64,000 bases of DNA. Origin: Actinoplanes sp. DH11. Lineage in GTDB: Bacteria > Actinomycetota > Actinomycetes > Mycobacteriales > Micromonosporaceae. The notes under the pieces are model-generated. The model was not told where the DNA came from. It worked only from the letters and a program-made list of their open reading frames with translations, and ran no database searches. The translations under genes were made by a program, and so were the position numbers. Location of the stretch: the NCBI RefSeq assembly GCF_020873875.1, contig NZ_JAHWGU010000023.1, positions 1 to 64,000 of the forward strand, written 5' to 3'. Positions 30,485-42,457 of this stretch are shown piece after piece. Within the stretch, counting starts at the first letter, position 1; every line of letters begins with the position of its first letter.

Positions 30485-32550
30485 TGATTCTTCACCGTCT
30501 CGCAGCGCTGGTCATCGCCGGATCAGCCATGCTCGTCGCACCGGTCGCGGCCGCCGCGCACCCCGGGCACGAGTTCCCGACCGACTTCCAGAAGGTCACC
30601 CTCAACGACTTCCCGGGCGAGCCGATCGCGCTCGCCGTGCTGCCCGACCGCCGGGTGCTGCACACCGCCCGCGGCGGTGAGGTCCGCATCCACGAGCCGT
30701 CCACCGGGCGCAACGTCCTGGCCGCGACGATCCCGGTCTACCTGCACGACGAGGAGGGTGTGCAGGGCATCGCGATCGACCCGAACTTCGAGCAGAACAA
30801 GTGGGTGTACGTCTACTACTCGCCGCCGCTGGACACGCCGAAGGACGACCCGGCGACCCCGGGCGTCAACGAGGGTGACGCGCCGGCCGAGGGCACCGCC
30901 GCCGACTTCGCCCGGTTCAAGGGCCACCTGCTGCTGTCCCGCTTCAAGCTGGTCGGCAACACGCTGAAGCTGAACACCGAGCAGCAGATCCTCAAGGTGC
31001 CGACCGACCGCGGCCAGTGCTGCCACGTCGGCGGCAAGATCGACTTCGACCGGGCGGGCAACCTGCTGCTCTCCACCGGTGACGACAGCAACCCGTTCTT
31101 CTCCGACGGGTACGCGCCGATCGACGAGCGGCCGAACCGCAACCCGGTCTTCGACGCGCAGCGCACCTCGGCCAACACCAACGACCTGCGTGGCAAGCTG
31201 CTGCGGATCAAGGTCGGCCACAACGGCAAGTACACGGTGCCGCGCGGCAACCTGTTCCGGCCGGGCACCCCGAAGACCCGCGCCGAGATCTACGCGATGG
31301 GCCTGCGGAACCCGTTCCGGTTCACCGTCGACCCGCAGACCGACGTGGTCTACATGGCCGACTACTCGCCGGACGCGCAGAACGCCAACCCGGCTCGTGG
31401 CCCGGCGGGTCAGGGCCGCTGGATGGCGATCGACAAGCCGGCGAACTACGGCTGGCCGTACTGTGTGGCGCCGGATCAGCCTTACGTCGACTACGACTTC
31501 GCGACCAAGGTGTCCGGTGCGCCGTTCAACTGCGCGGCGCCGGTCAACGAATCGCCGAACAACACCGGTCTGCGCAACCTGCCCCCGGTCGAGCGGGCCG
31601 AGGTCATCTACTCGTACGGCGCCAGCGCCCAGTGGCCGGAGCTCGGCACCGGTGGCATCGGGCCGATGGGCGGTCCCGCCTACGACTACGACCGCCGTTC
31701 CCGGTCGCCGTTCAAGTGGCCGGCCGAGTTCGACGGGCTGCCGCTGTTCGCCGAGTGGACGCGTGACTACGTGAAGGCGTTCCACCTGGACCGCCGCAAC
31801 CAGGTCACGCAGATCGACCCGGTGCTGCCGCAGATCGTCTTCGACAACCCGATGGACCTGGAGTTCGGCCCGGACGGCGCGCTCTACGTCCTCGAGTACG
31901 GTGACGGCTACTTCGCCGAGAACCCGGACGCCCAGCTCGCCCGGATCGACTACGTGCGGGGCAACCGGACGCCGATCCCGCGGGCGTCGGCCACGCCGAG
32001 GTCCGGCCAGGCACCGCTCACCGTGCAGTTCTCCAGCGCCGGGACCACCGACCCGGACGGCGACGCGCTGCGGTACGCGTGGGACTTCGACGCCGACGGC
32101 CGGGTCGACTCCCGGCAGCCGAACCCGACGCACACGTTCACCAGCAACGGCAACTACCGGCCGACCCTGAAGGTCACCGACAGCACCGGCCGGTCCGCGT
32201 CGGCCGAGGTGATCCTGCCGGTCGGCACCCTGGCTCCGGTGGTCACGTTCGTGACGCCGGTCGAGGGCCAGCCGTTCGAGTTCGGTGACACGGTGAACTA
32301 CGAGGTGCAGGTCACCGACGACGCGCCGGTGGACTGCGCGCGGGTGACGGTGACGTACATCCTCGGGCACGACGAGCACGGGCACCCGCTCTCCACGTCC
32401 TCGGGCTGCACCGGATCGATTACCACGTTCGTGGACGACGGGCACGCCGGGGCCGAGGGGCTCACCGGGGTCTTCGTCGCCTCGTACACCGACACCGGCA
32501 CGCCGCCGCAGACCGGTTCCGCGCAGGTGGTACTGGACCCGGCCGACTGA
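30484..32550 (+). CDS. Secreted PQQ-type sugar dehydrogenase with PKD domain
   Basis: A 688-residue protein with a Sec signal peptide (residues 1-24). Residues about 35-495 form a glucose/sorbosone dehydrogenase beta-propeller: LAVLPDRRVLHTARGGEVRI, EEGVQGIAIDPNF, LRNPFRFTVDPQTDVVYMAD, MDLEFGPDGALYVLEYGDGY. A PKD domain follows (about 500-585; PLTVQFSSAGTTDPDGD, HTFTSNGNYRPTLKV) and then a further beta domain rich in Asp, His and Cys. It probably oxidises a sugar outside the cell with PQQ or another quinone cofactor. PQQ synthesis genes are not in the window. Translationally coupled to the Tat TIM-barrel gene. Confidence 0.87.
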   Translation: MILHRLAALVIAGSAMLVAPVAAAAHPGHEFPTDFQKVTLNDFPGEPIALAVLPDRRVLHTARGGEVRIHEPSTGRNVLAATIPVYLHDEEGVQGIAIDPNFEQNKWVYVYYSPPLDTPKDDPATPGVNEGDAPAEGTAADFARFKGHLLLSRFKLVGNTLKLNTEQQILKVPTDRGQCCHVGGKIDFDRAGNLLLSTGDDSNPFFSDGYAPIDERPNRNPVFDAQRTSANTNDLRGKLLRIKVGHNGKYTVPRGNLFRPGTPKTRAEIYAMGLRNPFRFTVDPQTDVVYMADYSPDAQNANPARGPAGQGRWMAIDKPANYGWPYCVAPDQPYVDYDFATKVSGAPFNCAAPVNESPNNTGLRNLPPVERAEVIYSYGASAQWPELGTGGIGPMGGPAYDYDRRSRSPFKWPAEFDGLPLFAEWTRDYVKAFHLDRRNQVTQIDPVLPQIVFDNPMDLEFGPDGALYVLEYGDGYFAENPDAQLARIDYVRGNRTPIPRASATPRSGQAPLTVQFSSAGTTDPDGDALRYAWDFDADGRVDSRQPNPTHTFTSNGNYRPTLKVTDSTGRSASAEVILPVGTLAPVVTFVTPVEGQPFEFGDTVNYEVQVTDDAPVDCARVTVTYILGHDEHGHPLSTSSGCTGSITTFVDDGHAGAEGLTGVFVASYTDTGTPPQTGSAQVVLDPAD

Positions 32551-32571
32551 TCACGATTCGCCGGACCCGAC

Positions 32572-32608
32572 GAGGGCCGGCCGGGCTGTCACAGCCCGGC
32601 CGGCCCTC
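32572..32608 (+). terminator. Strong hairpin terminator after the sugar dehydrogenase
   Basis: GAGGGCCGGCCGGGCTG (32572-32588) pairs perfectly over 17 bp with 32592-32608 around a TCA loop. There is no T-run, as is usual for actinobacterial hairpin terminators. Confidence 0.8.
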
Positions 32609-32808
32609 TCGTCCGTACGGCTGTTTCACCATCCGATGAACGGTCATCAGGAAGTGTTCATTCATCGTCCGTTGACTTCACCGAAACACGCCTGTCCGAC
32701 TACTCTGCGATGAATTTTGGAAAACGTGAGGTAAACGGGAACGGAAACTTGTACATGTCCCGTTCCCCCTCTGGCCGTCGGGTGTCTTTCTCGGTCACGA
32801 TCACCCGC

Positions 32809-34038
32809 GTGACAGAAACATCCGTGATCTTGGCGCTGGTGGTCCTCACGGCCCTGGCCTTCGATTTCACCAACGGGTTCCATGACACCGCGAACGCGAT
32901 GGCCACCTCCATCGCGACGAAGGCGCTGCGGCCCAAGACCGCCGTCGCGCTCTCCGGCATCCTGAACCTGGTCGGCGCCTTCCTCTCGGTCGAGGTCGCG
33001 CTCACCGTCACCAACGCGGTCGTGAAGATCCAGGACAAGAGCGGCGCCCCGAAGACGGAACTCCTCGCCGACGGCGGCAGCGCCCTCCTGCTGATCATCC
33101 TGGCCGGTCTGGTCGGTGGCATCGTCTGGAACCTGCTGACCTGGCTGGTCGGCCTCCCCTCCAGCTCGTCGCACGCGCTCTTCGGCGGCCTGGTCGGCGC
33201 GACGATCGCCGGCCTCGGCTGGGGCGGCGTCAACTGGAACGGTGACGGCTCGAAGCTGGACGGCGTGGTCGGCAAGGTGCTGCTGCCCGCGGTGCTCTCC
33301 CCGGTCATCGCGGCCGTCGTCGCGGCGGTCGGCACCTGGATCATCTTCAAGATCACGGCAGGCGTCGCGGCGCGCTTCACCGACAAGGGCTTCCGCTGGG
33401 GCCAGATCGGCAGCGCCTCGCTCGTCTCCCTGGCGCACGGCACCAACGACGCGCAGAAGACGATGGGTGTGATCACCCTGGCGCTGATCGCGAGCGGCCA
33501 CTGGAGCGACACCGCCAACATCCCGCTCTGGGTGAAGGTGTCCGCCGCCGTCGCCATCGCGCTCGGCACCTACCTGGGTGGGTGGCGCATCATCCGGACC
33601 CTCGGCAAGGGCCTGACCGACATCAGCCCGCCGCAGGGCACCGCGGCGCAGTCCGGCGCCGCGGCGGTCATCCTGGCCTCCAGCCACCTGGGCTTCGCGC
33701 TCTCCACCACGCACGTCGCCACCGGCTCGGTGCTCGGTTCCGGCCTCGGCCGCCCCGGCGCGACCGTCCGCTGGGCCGTCGCCGGCCGGATGGTCGCCGC
33801 CTGGCTGATCACGCTGCCCGCGGCCGGCCTGGTCGGCGCGGTGATGTGGTGGGTCGGTGACCTGATCGGCGGCATGGCCGGCGCGCTCGTCGTCTTCACC
33901 CTGCTGGTGCTCGCGTCGGTGGCGATGTGGATGCGGTCGCGCACCGGCCGCGTCGACTCGTCGAACGTCAACGACGACTGGGAGGGCACCGACGTCACCG
34001 ACGTCGTGGAGAAGCCCGTCCCGGCCGTGGCGAACTGA
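32809..34038 (+). CDS. pit: Low-affinity inorganic phosphate transporter, PiT family
   Basis: A 409-residue membrane protein with about ten helices and the two inverted PiT halves: FDFTNGFHDTANAMATSIAT near the N-terminus and SLVSLAHGTNDAQKTMGVIT in the second half. It imports phosphate as metal-phosphate with protons. GTG 32809 is chosen because the family begins with TETSVILALVVLTALAF; ATGs at 32710 and 32755 are in frame and would add a polar 33- or 18-residue leader. It is followed after 13 bp by a small membrane protein. The upstream AT-richer stretch at 32620-32700 contains GTTCATTCATC and similar phrases, but not a convincing PHO box. Confidence 0.92.
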   Translation: MTETSVILALVVLTALAFDFTNGFHDTANAMATSIATKALRPKTAVALSGILNLVGAFLSVEVALTVTNAVVKIQDKSGAPKTELLADGGSALLLIILAGLVGGIVWNLLTWLVGLPSSSSHALFGGLVGATIAGLGWGGVNWNGDGSKLDGVVGKVLLPAVLSPVIAAVVAAVGTWIIFKITAGVAARFTDKGFRWGQIGSASLVSLAHGTNDAQKTMGVITLALIASGHWSDTANIPLWVKVSAAVAIALGTYLGGWRIIRTLGKGLTDISPPQGTAAQSGAAAVILASSHLGFALSTTHVATGSVLGSGLGRPGATVRWAVAGRMVAAWLITLPAAGLVGAVMWWVGDLIGGMAGALVVFTLLVLASVAMWMRSRTGRVDSSNVNDDWEGTDVTDVVEKPVPAVAN

Positions 34039-34051
34039 GAGGCGTACGACA

Positions 34052-34363
34052 ATGCACAACCTGGGATTCGCCCTCAGCGGCGCGTGGCAGGTCCTGATCG
34101 CCGGTCTGGTGCTCGGCGCCGGCCTGCCGATCCTCTTCGCCCTCGGCATCCGGTCGCTCGCCTGGGGCGCCGGTGAGGCCACGGTCAGCGACAGCGGCGT
34201 CACCGTCCCCGGCACCCGCCGGCCGGTCGGCACCGCGATCGGTTACCTGCTCTTCGCGGTCGTGGTGGTCGGCGTGCTGCTCGGCATCACGTTCATCGTG
34301 GCCAGCGGATTCGGCTACAAGCTCGACTTCTCCGGGTTCCTACCGGCCCTCGTCGCGAAGTAG
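34052..34363 (+). CDS. Small two-helix membrane protein, partner of PiT
   Basis: A 103-residue protein with helices at about 10-36 (WQVLIAGLVLGAGLPILFAL) and 62-87 (GYLLFAVVVVGVLLGITFIV) joined by a small polar loop. GAGAGGCG precedes ATG 34052. It lies 13 bp after pit, so co-expression is nearly certain. Function unknown; an accessory subunit of the transporter is one possibility. Confidence 0.8.
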   Translation: MHNLGFALSGAWQVLIAGLVLGAGLPILFALGIRSLAWGAGEATVSDSGVTVPGTRRPVGTAIGYLLFAVVVVGVLLGITFIVASGFGYKLDFSGFLPALVAK

Positions 34364-34371
34364 GACCCCCG

Positions 34372-34405
34372 GCGGCCCGGCACCCCGCGAAGGGCGCCGG
34401 GCCGC
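34372..34405. terminator. Bidirectional hairpin between convergent pit operon and phosphodiesterase gene
   Basis: GCGGCCCGGC (34372-34381) is inverted as GCCGGGCCGC (34396-34405) with a 14-base loop. The element lies 9 bp after one stop and 8 bp from the other, so it can serve both strands. Confidence 0.7.
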
Positions 34406-34413
34406 GTCAGATC

Positions 34414-35505
34414 TCAGACGAGGGTACGGGCCAGCACGCCCACGTCCGGGTTGTCGGTGAACAGCCCGTCGATCCCGGTGCGCAGGAACGTGATCTGCTC
34501 GTCGATCGCCTTGCCGTACGCCGACGGGTCGGTGCCCACCCGCAGCTCGGCCGGCAGGAACGAGTTCTCCGCCCGGAACGTGTACGGCATCACCTTCAGC
34601 CCGGCCCGGTGCGCGTCCCGCACCAGCGAGGTCGGCGTGCCGAGCGTGCCGTCCGCCTTGCGCGGGATGATCTGGCTCTTCTCCGGGCCGAGGCCGTCGA
34701 CGAAGTCGTTGAGCTCCTTCAGCCCGACCGGGGTCAGGTAGTCGGCGTAACTGCGCGGGTCGCCGAACGGCCCGCCCGCCGCGCCGGTGAGGAACACCAG
34801 CGGCACCTCGACGCGGTGCACGTCGGCCAGCTCCCGCAGGTTCGCCGCCTCGAACGACTGCACGAACACCTTCGCGCCCCGGCGGTCCAGGCCGTTGCGG
34901 CGCAGGGTCCGCACGAGCGGCTTCTCCAGGGGCAGACCGAGCCGCTGGAAGTACGTCGGGTGCTTGGTCTCCGGGAAGACACCCAGGTCGCGGTCCAGCT
35001 CCTTGGAGAGCCGCTTGCGCAGGTCCAGCACCTCCTGGAAGGTCGGCACCTCGAACCGGCCGTCGTACAGCGTGTTCTGCTGCCGGATCGCCGGGATCCG
35101 CTCGGTGGCGCGCAGTGTCTTCAGCTCGGCGAGCGTGAAGTCGTGGGTGAACCAGCCGGTGACACTCACCCCGTCCAGCGAGACGGTCCGCTTGCGGCCG
35201 GCGAACTCCGGCCGCGACGCCACGTCGGTCGTCCCGCCGATCTCCGGCTCGTGCCGGCACACCAGCACGCCGTCCTTCGTGATGACCAGGTCCGGCTCCA
35301 TGTAGTCGGCGCCCATCCGGGCCGCCAGCTCGTAGGACGCGAGCGTGTGCTCCGGCCGGTAGCCGGAGGCGCCGCGGTGCCCGACCACCAGCGGCGTGGC
35401 CTTCCGGCCGGAACCGGCCCAGGCGGGTGCGCTGACGGTGCCGGCCAACGCCGGAGCGGCGGCCGCTGCGGCTCCGATGCGCAGCACCTGACGGCGATCT
35501 GCCAC
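34414..35505 (-). CDS. glpQ: Secreted glycerophosphodiester phosphodiesterase
   Basis: A 363-residue protein. GTG 35505 follows GGAGGAAAC. The leader ADRRQVLRIGAAAAAAPALA ends near AWA, and its twin Arg suggests Tat or Sec export. The catalytic domain (GDPD fold) has VVGHRGASGYRPEHTLASYE, with His-Arg and Glu of the active site, MGADYMEPDLVITKDG with Glu and Asp metal ligands, and HEPEIGGTTD. It releases glycerol-3-phosphate from phosphodiesters outside the cell, providing phosphate, which suits its position beside the phosphate transporter. A longer frame to 35655 adds an implausible N-terminus. Confidence 0.9.
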   Translation of the reverse strand: MADRRQVLRIGAAAAAAPALAGTVSAPAWAGSGRKATPLVVGHRGASGYRPEHTLASYELAARMGADYMEPDLVITKDGVLVCRHEPEIGGTTDVASRPEFAGRKRTVSLDGVSVTGWFTHDFTLAELKTLRATERIPAIRQQNTLYDGRFEVPTFQEVLDLRKRLSKELDRDLGVFPETKHPTYFQRLGLPLEKPLVRTLRRNGLDRRGAKVFVQSFEAANLRELADVHRVEVPLVFLTGAAGGPFGDPRSYADYLTPVGLKELNDFVDGLGPEKSQIIPRKADGTLGTPTSLVRDAHRAGLKVMPYTFRAENSFLPAELRVGTDPSAYGKAIDEQITFLRTGIDGLFTDNPDVGVLARTLV

Positions 35506-35699
35506 GTTTCCTCCACGGATTCGGCGTCCGGCGACCACCGCCGAACTGTCCGCCGAAAGTCCAGGTGACCGATTCGTCGGCCACCCGACCCCCATCCGTC
35601 GCGCAGGAGAAGAAACCGTGGCGCCCACGCGAACACACCCCGGGCGGGCCGGCACACCCGTCCGGTCACCCGGGGCGTGCCGGCGCGCTGGTCCGGGAT

Positions 35700-38660
<2,961 letters not shown>

Positions 38661-38704
38661 GGGACCGAAGTCTAGGTGGGGCGTCACGGGGGTACGAACC
38701 GAAC
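38661..38704. promoter_or_regulatory. 44-bp divergent promoter region, glyS and acyl-CoA dehydrogenase
   Basis: The minus-strand -10 box TAGACT lies at 38674-38669. The plus-strand gene starts at 38705 with no evident ribosome site, so both messages may be leaderless and their promoters must overlap. No T-box leader is visible, so tRNA-dependent attenuation of glyS is unlikely. Confidence 0.45.
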
Positions 38705-39847
38705 ATGCTTGCCGGAGATCTTTACGCCTTTCAGGGTCTGCTGTCGGAGGAGGAGTCCGCGATCGTCCAGCGCGTCCGCGACTTCCTGAGCGCCGAGGTG
38801 ACCCCCATCGCCAACGAGTACTGGGCGCGGGCCGAGTTCCCGACCCACCTGATCAAACGGTTCGCCGGGCTGGGTCTGGCCGGCGTGGAACGGTCGTCGC
38901 TGCTCAACGGATGGCTCGCCCTGGAGATGGGGCACGCGGACGCGTCGATGGCGACGTTCTACGGCGTGCACGCGGGACTCGCCATGGGCAGCATCCAGAC
39001 CTGCGGCTCCCCGGAGCAGCAGGAACGCTGGCTGCCGGCGATGACCGCTTTCGACAAGATCGGGGCGTTCGCGCTGACCGAGCCGACCGGCGGGTCGGAC
39101 GTGGCCGCCGGCCTGCGAACGACCGCCCGCCGCGACGGCGACACGTGGATCCTGAACGGCGCCAAGCGGTGGATCGGCAACGCCACGTTCGCCGACCTGG
39201 TCGTCGTCTGGGCCCGCGACGAGGCCGACGGGCAGGTCAAGGGCTTCGTCGTGCCCGGTGACGCCCCCGGGTTCACCGCCACCAAGATCGAGAACAAGAT
39301 CGCGCTCCGGATCGTGCAGAACGCCGACATCACCCTGTCCGACGTGCGGGTGAGCGAAGCCGACCGGCTCCAGCGCGCCAACTCGTTCAAGGACACCGCC
39401 AAGGTGCTGCGCGAGACCCGGGCCGGCGTCGCGTGGCAGGCGGTCGGCGTGATGCTCGCCGCCTACGAGATCGCGCTCGCCTACGCCAAGGAGCGGGAAC
39501 AGTTCGGCCGCCCCATCGCCAAGTTCCAGCTCGTGCAGGACCTGCTGGTCCGGATGGTCGGCAACGTGACCGCGTCCCTCGGCATGTGCGTGCGGCTCGC
39601 CCAGCTGCAGGACGGCGGCGTCTACCAGGACGAGCACTCGGCGCTCGCGAAGGCGTACTGCACGACCCGGATGCGCGAGGTCGTCGGCTGGGCGCGGGAA
39701 CTGCTCGCCGGCAACGGCATCGTCCTGGACTACGACATCGGGCGGTTCGTCGCGGACGCCGAGGCGCTCTACTCGTACGAGGGCACCCGCGAGATCAACT
39801 CCCTGATCGTCGGGCGCGCGGTGACCGGTCACGGTGCGTTTGTCTGA
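38705..39847 (+). CDS. Acyl-CoA dehydrogenase (glutaryl-CoA dehydrogenase-like)
   Basis: A 380-residue flavoenzyme of normal family length. Residues 10-120 form the N-terminal helical domain. FALTEPTGGSDVAAGLRTTA is the FAD/substrate signature, KRWIGNATFADLVVVWARDE the middle beta domain, and YAKEREQFGRPIAKFQLVQD the C-terminal helical signature. The catalytic Glu lies in YSYEGTREINSLIVGRAVTG, where glutaryl-CoA-type enzymes carry it. It oxidises an acyl-CoA to the enoyl-CoA using FAD and electron-transfer flavoprotein. The exact chain is unknown, and the neighbours do not help. Confidence 0.88.
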   Translation: MLAGDLYAFQGLLSEEESAIVQRVRDFLSAEVTPIANEYWARAEFPTHLIKRFAGLGLAGVERSSLLNGWLALEMGHADASMATFYGVHAGLAMGSIQTCGSPEQQERWLPAMTAFDKIGAFALTEPTGGSDVAAGLRTTARRDGDTWILNGAKRWIGNATFADLVVVWARDEADGQVKGFVVPGDAPGFTATKIENKIALRIVQNADITLSDVRVSEADRLQRANSFKDTAKVLRETRAGVAWQAVGVMLAAYEIALAYAKEREQFGRPIAKFQLVQDLLVRMVGNVTASLGMCVRLAQLQDGGVYQDEHSALAKAYCTTRMREVVGWARELLAGNGIVLDYDIGRFVADAEALYSYEGTREINSLIVGRAVTGHGAFV

Positions 39848-39889
39848 TCAGGCTCGTTGGTTGATCATTCCGTCTTGGGCCGATCATTC

Positions 39890-40717
39890 TCAGACGTACG
39901 CGACCTCGGTCGCGGTCTGCGTGACGGTGTAGCCCAGATCGCAGACCGTGGCCTGGCCGCGCTCCCGCTGGACACTTGACCAGGTCAGATAGAAGTGGCC
40001 GGCCGGCTTCGGCGGGGCCAGGGTGAACGCGGTGGGTCCGGCGCCGTCCGGGAAGTCCCGCCACCCCGGGTCGCCGGCCGCGTGCCTGTTCCACGGGTCC
40101 GCGCCGAACCCGAGGCTGCCACCGGACCGGGTCCGGCCGCAGTCCCGCCGGAAGCTGACGTGCACCGGGCCGCGGCCGAGGGTCAGCTCCGGGCTCTGCG
40201 CGCGGCACACCGGGTGGCACTGGAGCTGGGTGCCCTGCCAGGTGTAGACGAGGCGGTCGACCGTACGCGTCGTGAAGACCGCCAGATAGTCGGTCATGTA
40301 GGCCGAGCCCCGCCCGTTCTTCTTGATCCCGCGGTAGACCGCCTCATAATCGCCGGACGTGCGCGCGATCATCGTGGTCCGGAACCGCCCGGCGTCGTCG
40401 GCGGCCACCCGGCCGATCCGCGCCCACCGATCCTTCTCGGTCTTACGGAAGTAGAGGTCCACCGGCGCGGCGTTGCCGGTGTCACCCCAGCCGGCCTTCC
40501 CGCTCAGCGTGATCCGGGAACCCTGCCGCACCTCGTCCGGCGACACCGCGAACACCATCTCGGTGGTCGGCCCGCGCTGCACCTGCCCCGCCGGCACGCC
40601 AGGCACCCCGGCCGTTCCGGGCGCTCCCAGCGCTCCGCCCGCTCCGGTTGTTCCGGTGGTTCCGGCGGTTCCGGCGGCGAGCACGGCAACGGCCGCAAGC
40701 AGGGACGTTCCGAGCAT
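39890..40717 (-). CDS. Secreted protein with short Gly-rich collagen-like segment
   Basis: A 275-residue protein. ATG 40717 follows GAAGGA at a proper distance. Residues 1 to about 22 are a signal peptide (LGTSLLAAVAVLAAGTAG). A Gly-Thr/Gly-Ala-Pro repeat (GTTGTTGAGGALGAPGTAGV) of about 30 residues follows, then an Ig-like domain (VSPDEVRQGSRITLSGKAGW, YFRKTEKDRWARIGRV) and a C-terminal beta domain with several Cys. No enzyme motif is present. It may be a secreted adhesin or surface-modifying protein. Family not recognised. Confidence 0.65.
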   Translation of the reverse strand: MLGTSLLAAVAVLAAGTAGTTGTTGAGGALGAPGTAGVPGVPAGQVQRGPTTEMVFAVSPDEVRQGSRITLSGKAGWGDTGNAAPVDLYFRKTEKDRWARIGRVAADDAGRFRTTMIARTSGDYEAVYRGIKKNGRGSAYMTDYLAVFTTRTVDRLVYTWQGTQLQCHPVCRAQSPELTLGRGPVHVSFRRDCGRTRSGGSLGFGADPWNRHAAGDPGWRDFPDGAGPTAFTLAPPKPAGHFYLTWSSVQRERGQATVCDLGYTVTQTATEVAYV

Positions 40718-40846
40718 GGCGAAGTCCTTCCCGAACAACGTAGGCCGCCCGAAACTATCAGCTTTGCGGTATTTATCCGATCTCCCGAACCCGTGTTGCC
40801 GCCCCGCCCATGCCCGGACCGGGCGCCGGAAGCAGCCGTCGGCGCG

Positions 40847-42370
40847 TCAGTAGGCCACGCGGACGCCGCCGCCGTTGCGCTTGGCCTCGTACATGGCGGC
40901 GTCGGCGTTGCGCATCATCGTGCCGAAGTCGATGGCGTTGGACGGGAACATGGAGACGCCGATGCTGGCGCCGATGCGTACCGTCTGGCCCTCGATGTCG
41001 AACGGCTCGCGGAGCCGGTCGCAGATGCGCGTGCCCGCCGCGACGGCGGCGTGCTCGTCCGGGTCGCCGGTGAGCAGCACCGCGAACTCGTCGCCGCCCA
41101 GGCGGGCGACCAGGTCGGGGCGGCGCACGGTGCCCTGGAGGCGCTTCGCGACGAGTTGCAGGAGGACGTCACCGGCGTGGTGCCCGACGGTGTCGTTGAC
41201 CTGCTTGAAGCCGTTCAGGTCGAGCAGCAGGAGAGCGAGGCGGGTGCCGGTCGCGTACCCGATCTCCACCGCCTGCTCGGCCCGGTCCAGCAGGTGCTTG
41301 CGGTTGGGCAGGCCGGTCAGGGAGTCGTGGAAGGCCTGCCGGGTCAGCTCGTCCATGTGCTGCTGCGAGGCCTCCCGCATCCGGGCGCTGTCAATGATCA
41401 GGGCGCCTTCGACCGCGATCTGCTCGGCCAGCACACGGTCCCGGGAACTCCACTCGCGGACGCCGCCGGTGTCGCCGCAGACCACGATGCCGACCGTCCC
41501 GGAACCCGACGTCAGCGGGATCGCGATGAACGACTTGATACCGAGCGACTGGACGAAACCGCCGGCCCGCGCCTTCGTGGCGGCGGCGTCGCCGACCAGC
41601 ATCGGCTCGCCGGACCCGGCGACCGCCCGCCAGATCGGTGAACCGGTGGCCGGTTCGCCGATCAGGTTGCCGACCACGTCACGCCGGGCCTCCTCCGGGA
41701 AGCCGACGCCGTGCACGTGCCGGATCCGGCCGTCGTTGTCGATCAGGTGCATCCCGGCGATCTCGGTGCGGAACGCGGTCGCGCAGGAGCGGGCCAGCAG
41801 TTCGGCGGCGGTTTCCACGCTGCCGGCGGTCATGCCCTGTTCGAACAGCTGCCGGATGGTCGAGGTGCTGTGCGCGACGAACTGCCGCTGCTTCTCGGCG
41901 GCCAGGCCCTGCAGGGTGGTCGCGAAGTGCAGCGCCATCGTGGAGATGGTCTCCGGGAGCAGGCCGGCCAGGGCGCTGCCGGTGAGCAGCAGGACGCCGA
42001 CGGTCTGCCCGCCGATCCGCAGCCGGATCGCCATCTGCTCGCCGCTGACCACCGGCTTGCCGCCGGCGGGGGTGCGGAACACCTTGCCGGCGACCATCTG
42101 GTCGCGCCGGCCGGGCTCGCCGTACTGCGCGGTCGCCGTCATCATGCCGGACTCCGAGTCCAGCTCGTAGACGGTGGCGGCGGTCAGCCCGGCGACGTCC
42201 CGCAGGTGGGGTGCGGTGAGGTCGAGCACGTGCTGGACCGAGGGCGTGTCCTTGGTCATGAAGGCCACCAGTTCGGCCAGCAGGAGGCCCTGCCGGTCGG
42301 GTGTCACGGCCGGCCCGCCGGAGAGCTCCACCTGGAGTCCGGCTGTGTGCATCGAGCTGCCCACGGTCAT
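40847..42370 (-). CDS. Diguanylate cyclase with tandem GAF-type sensor domains
   Basis: A 507-residue soluble protein. Two GAF-like domains occupy about 15-170 (VQHVLDLTAPHLRDVAGLTA, AIRLRIGGQTVGVLLLTGSA) and 185-335 (LLARSCATAFRTEIAGMHLI, FIAIPLTSGSGTVGIVVCGD). The GGDEF domain has HDSLTGLPNRKHLLDR, LLLLDLNGFKQVNDTVGHHA and RLGGDEFAVL (GGDEF at 425-429). RRPD at 416-419 is a proper RxxD I-site, so product inhibition is expected. It should make c-di-GMP in response to a small molecule, redox state or light. ATG 42370 is used because longer frames cross the HAD gene. Confidence 0.9.
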   Translation of the reverse strand: MTVGSSMHTAGLQVELSGGPAVTPDRQGLLLAELVAFMTKDTPSVQHVLDLTAPHLRDVAGLTAATVYELDSESGMMTATAQYGEPGRRDQMVAGKVFRTPAGGKPVVSGEQMAIRLRIGGQTVGVLLLTGSALAGLLPETISTMALHFATTLQGLAAEKQRQFVAHSTSTIRQLFEQGMTAGSVETAAELLARSCATAFRTEIAGMHLIDNDGRIRHVHGVGFPEEARRDVVGNLIGEPATGSPIWRAVAGSGEPMLVGDAAATKARAGGFVQSLGIKSFIAIPLTSGSGTVGIVVCGDTGGVREWSSRDRVLAEQIAVEGALIIDSARMREASQQHMDELTRQAFHDSLTGLPNRKHLLDRAEQAVEIGYATGTRLALLLLDLNGFKQVNDTVGHHAGDVLLQLVAKRLQGTVRRPDLVARLGGDEFAVLLTGDPDEHAAVAAGTRICDRLREPFDIEGQTVRIGASIGVSMFPSNAIDFGTMMRNADAAMYEAKRNGGGVRVAY

Positions 42371-42457
42371 GGTCCTAGGGTCGGCATCCGGGCGCCCGGG
42401 TTGAGTCGCGGGAGCGGTGCCGGAGGTCGCATTTGGGGAGCGGTCATAATTCGTGCT

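Noticed and set aside
32620..32700. PHO box upstream of pit
   Set aside because: GGTCA, GTTCA and GTTGA occur at 14-15 bp spacing rather than the 11-bp direct repeats of PhoP sites, so phosphate control cannot be claimed from sequence.
38661..38704. T-box riboswitch upstream of glyS
   Set aside because: Only 44 bp separate the divergent starts, far too short for a T-box leader.
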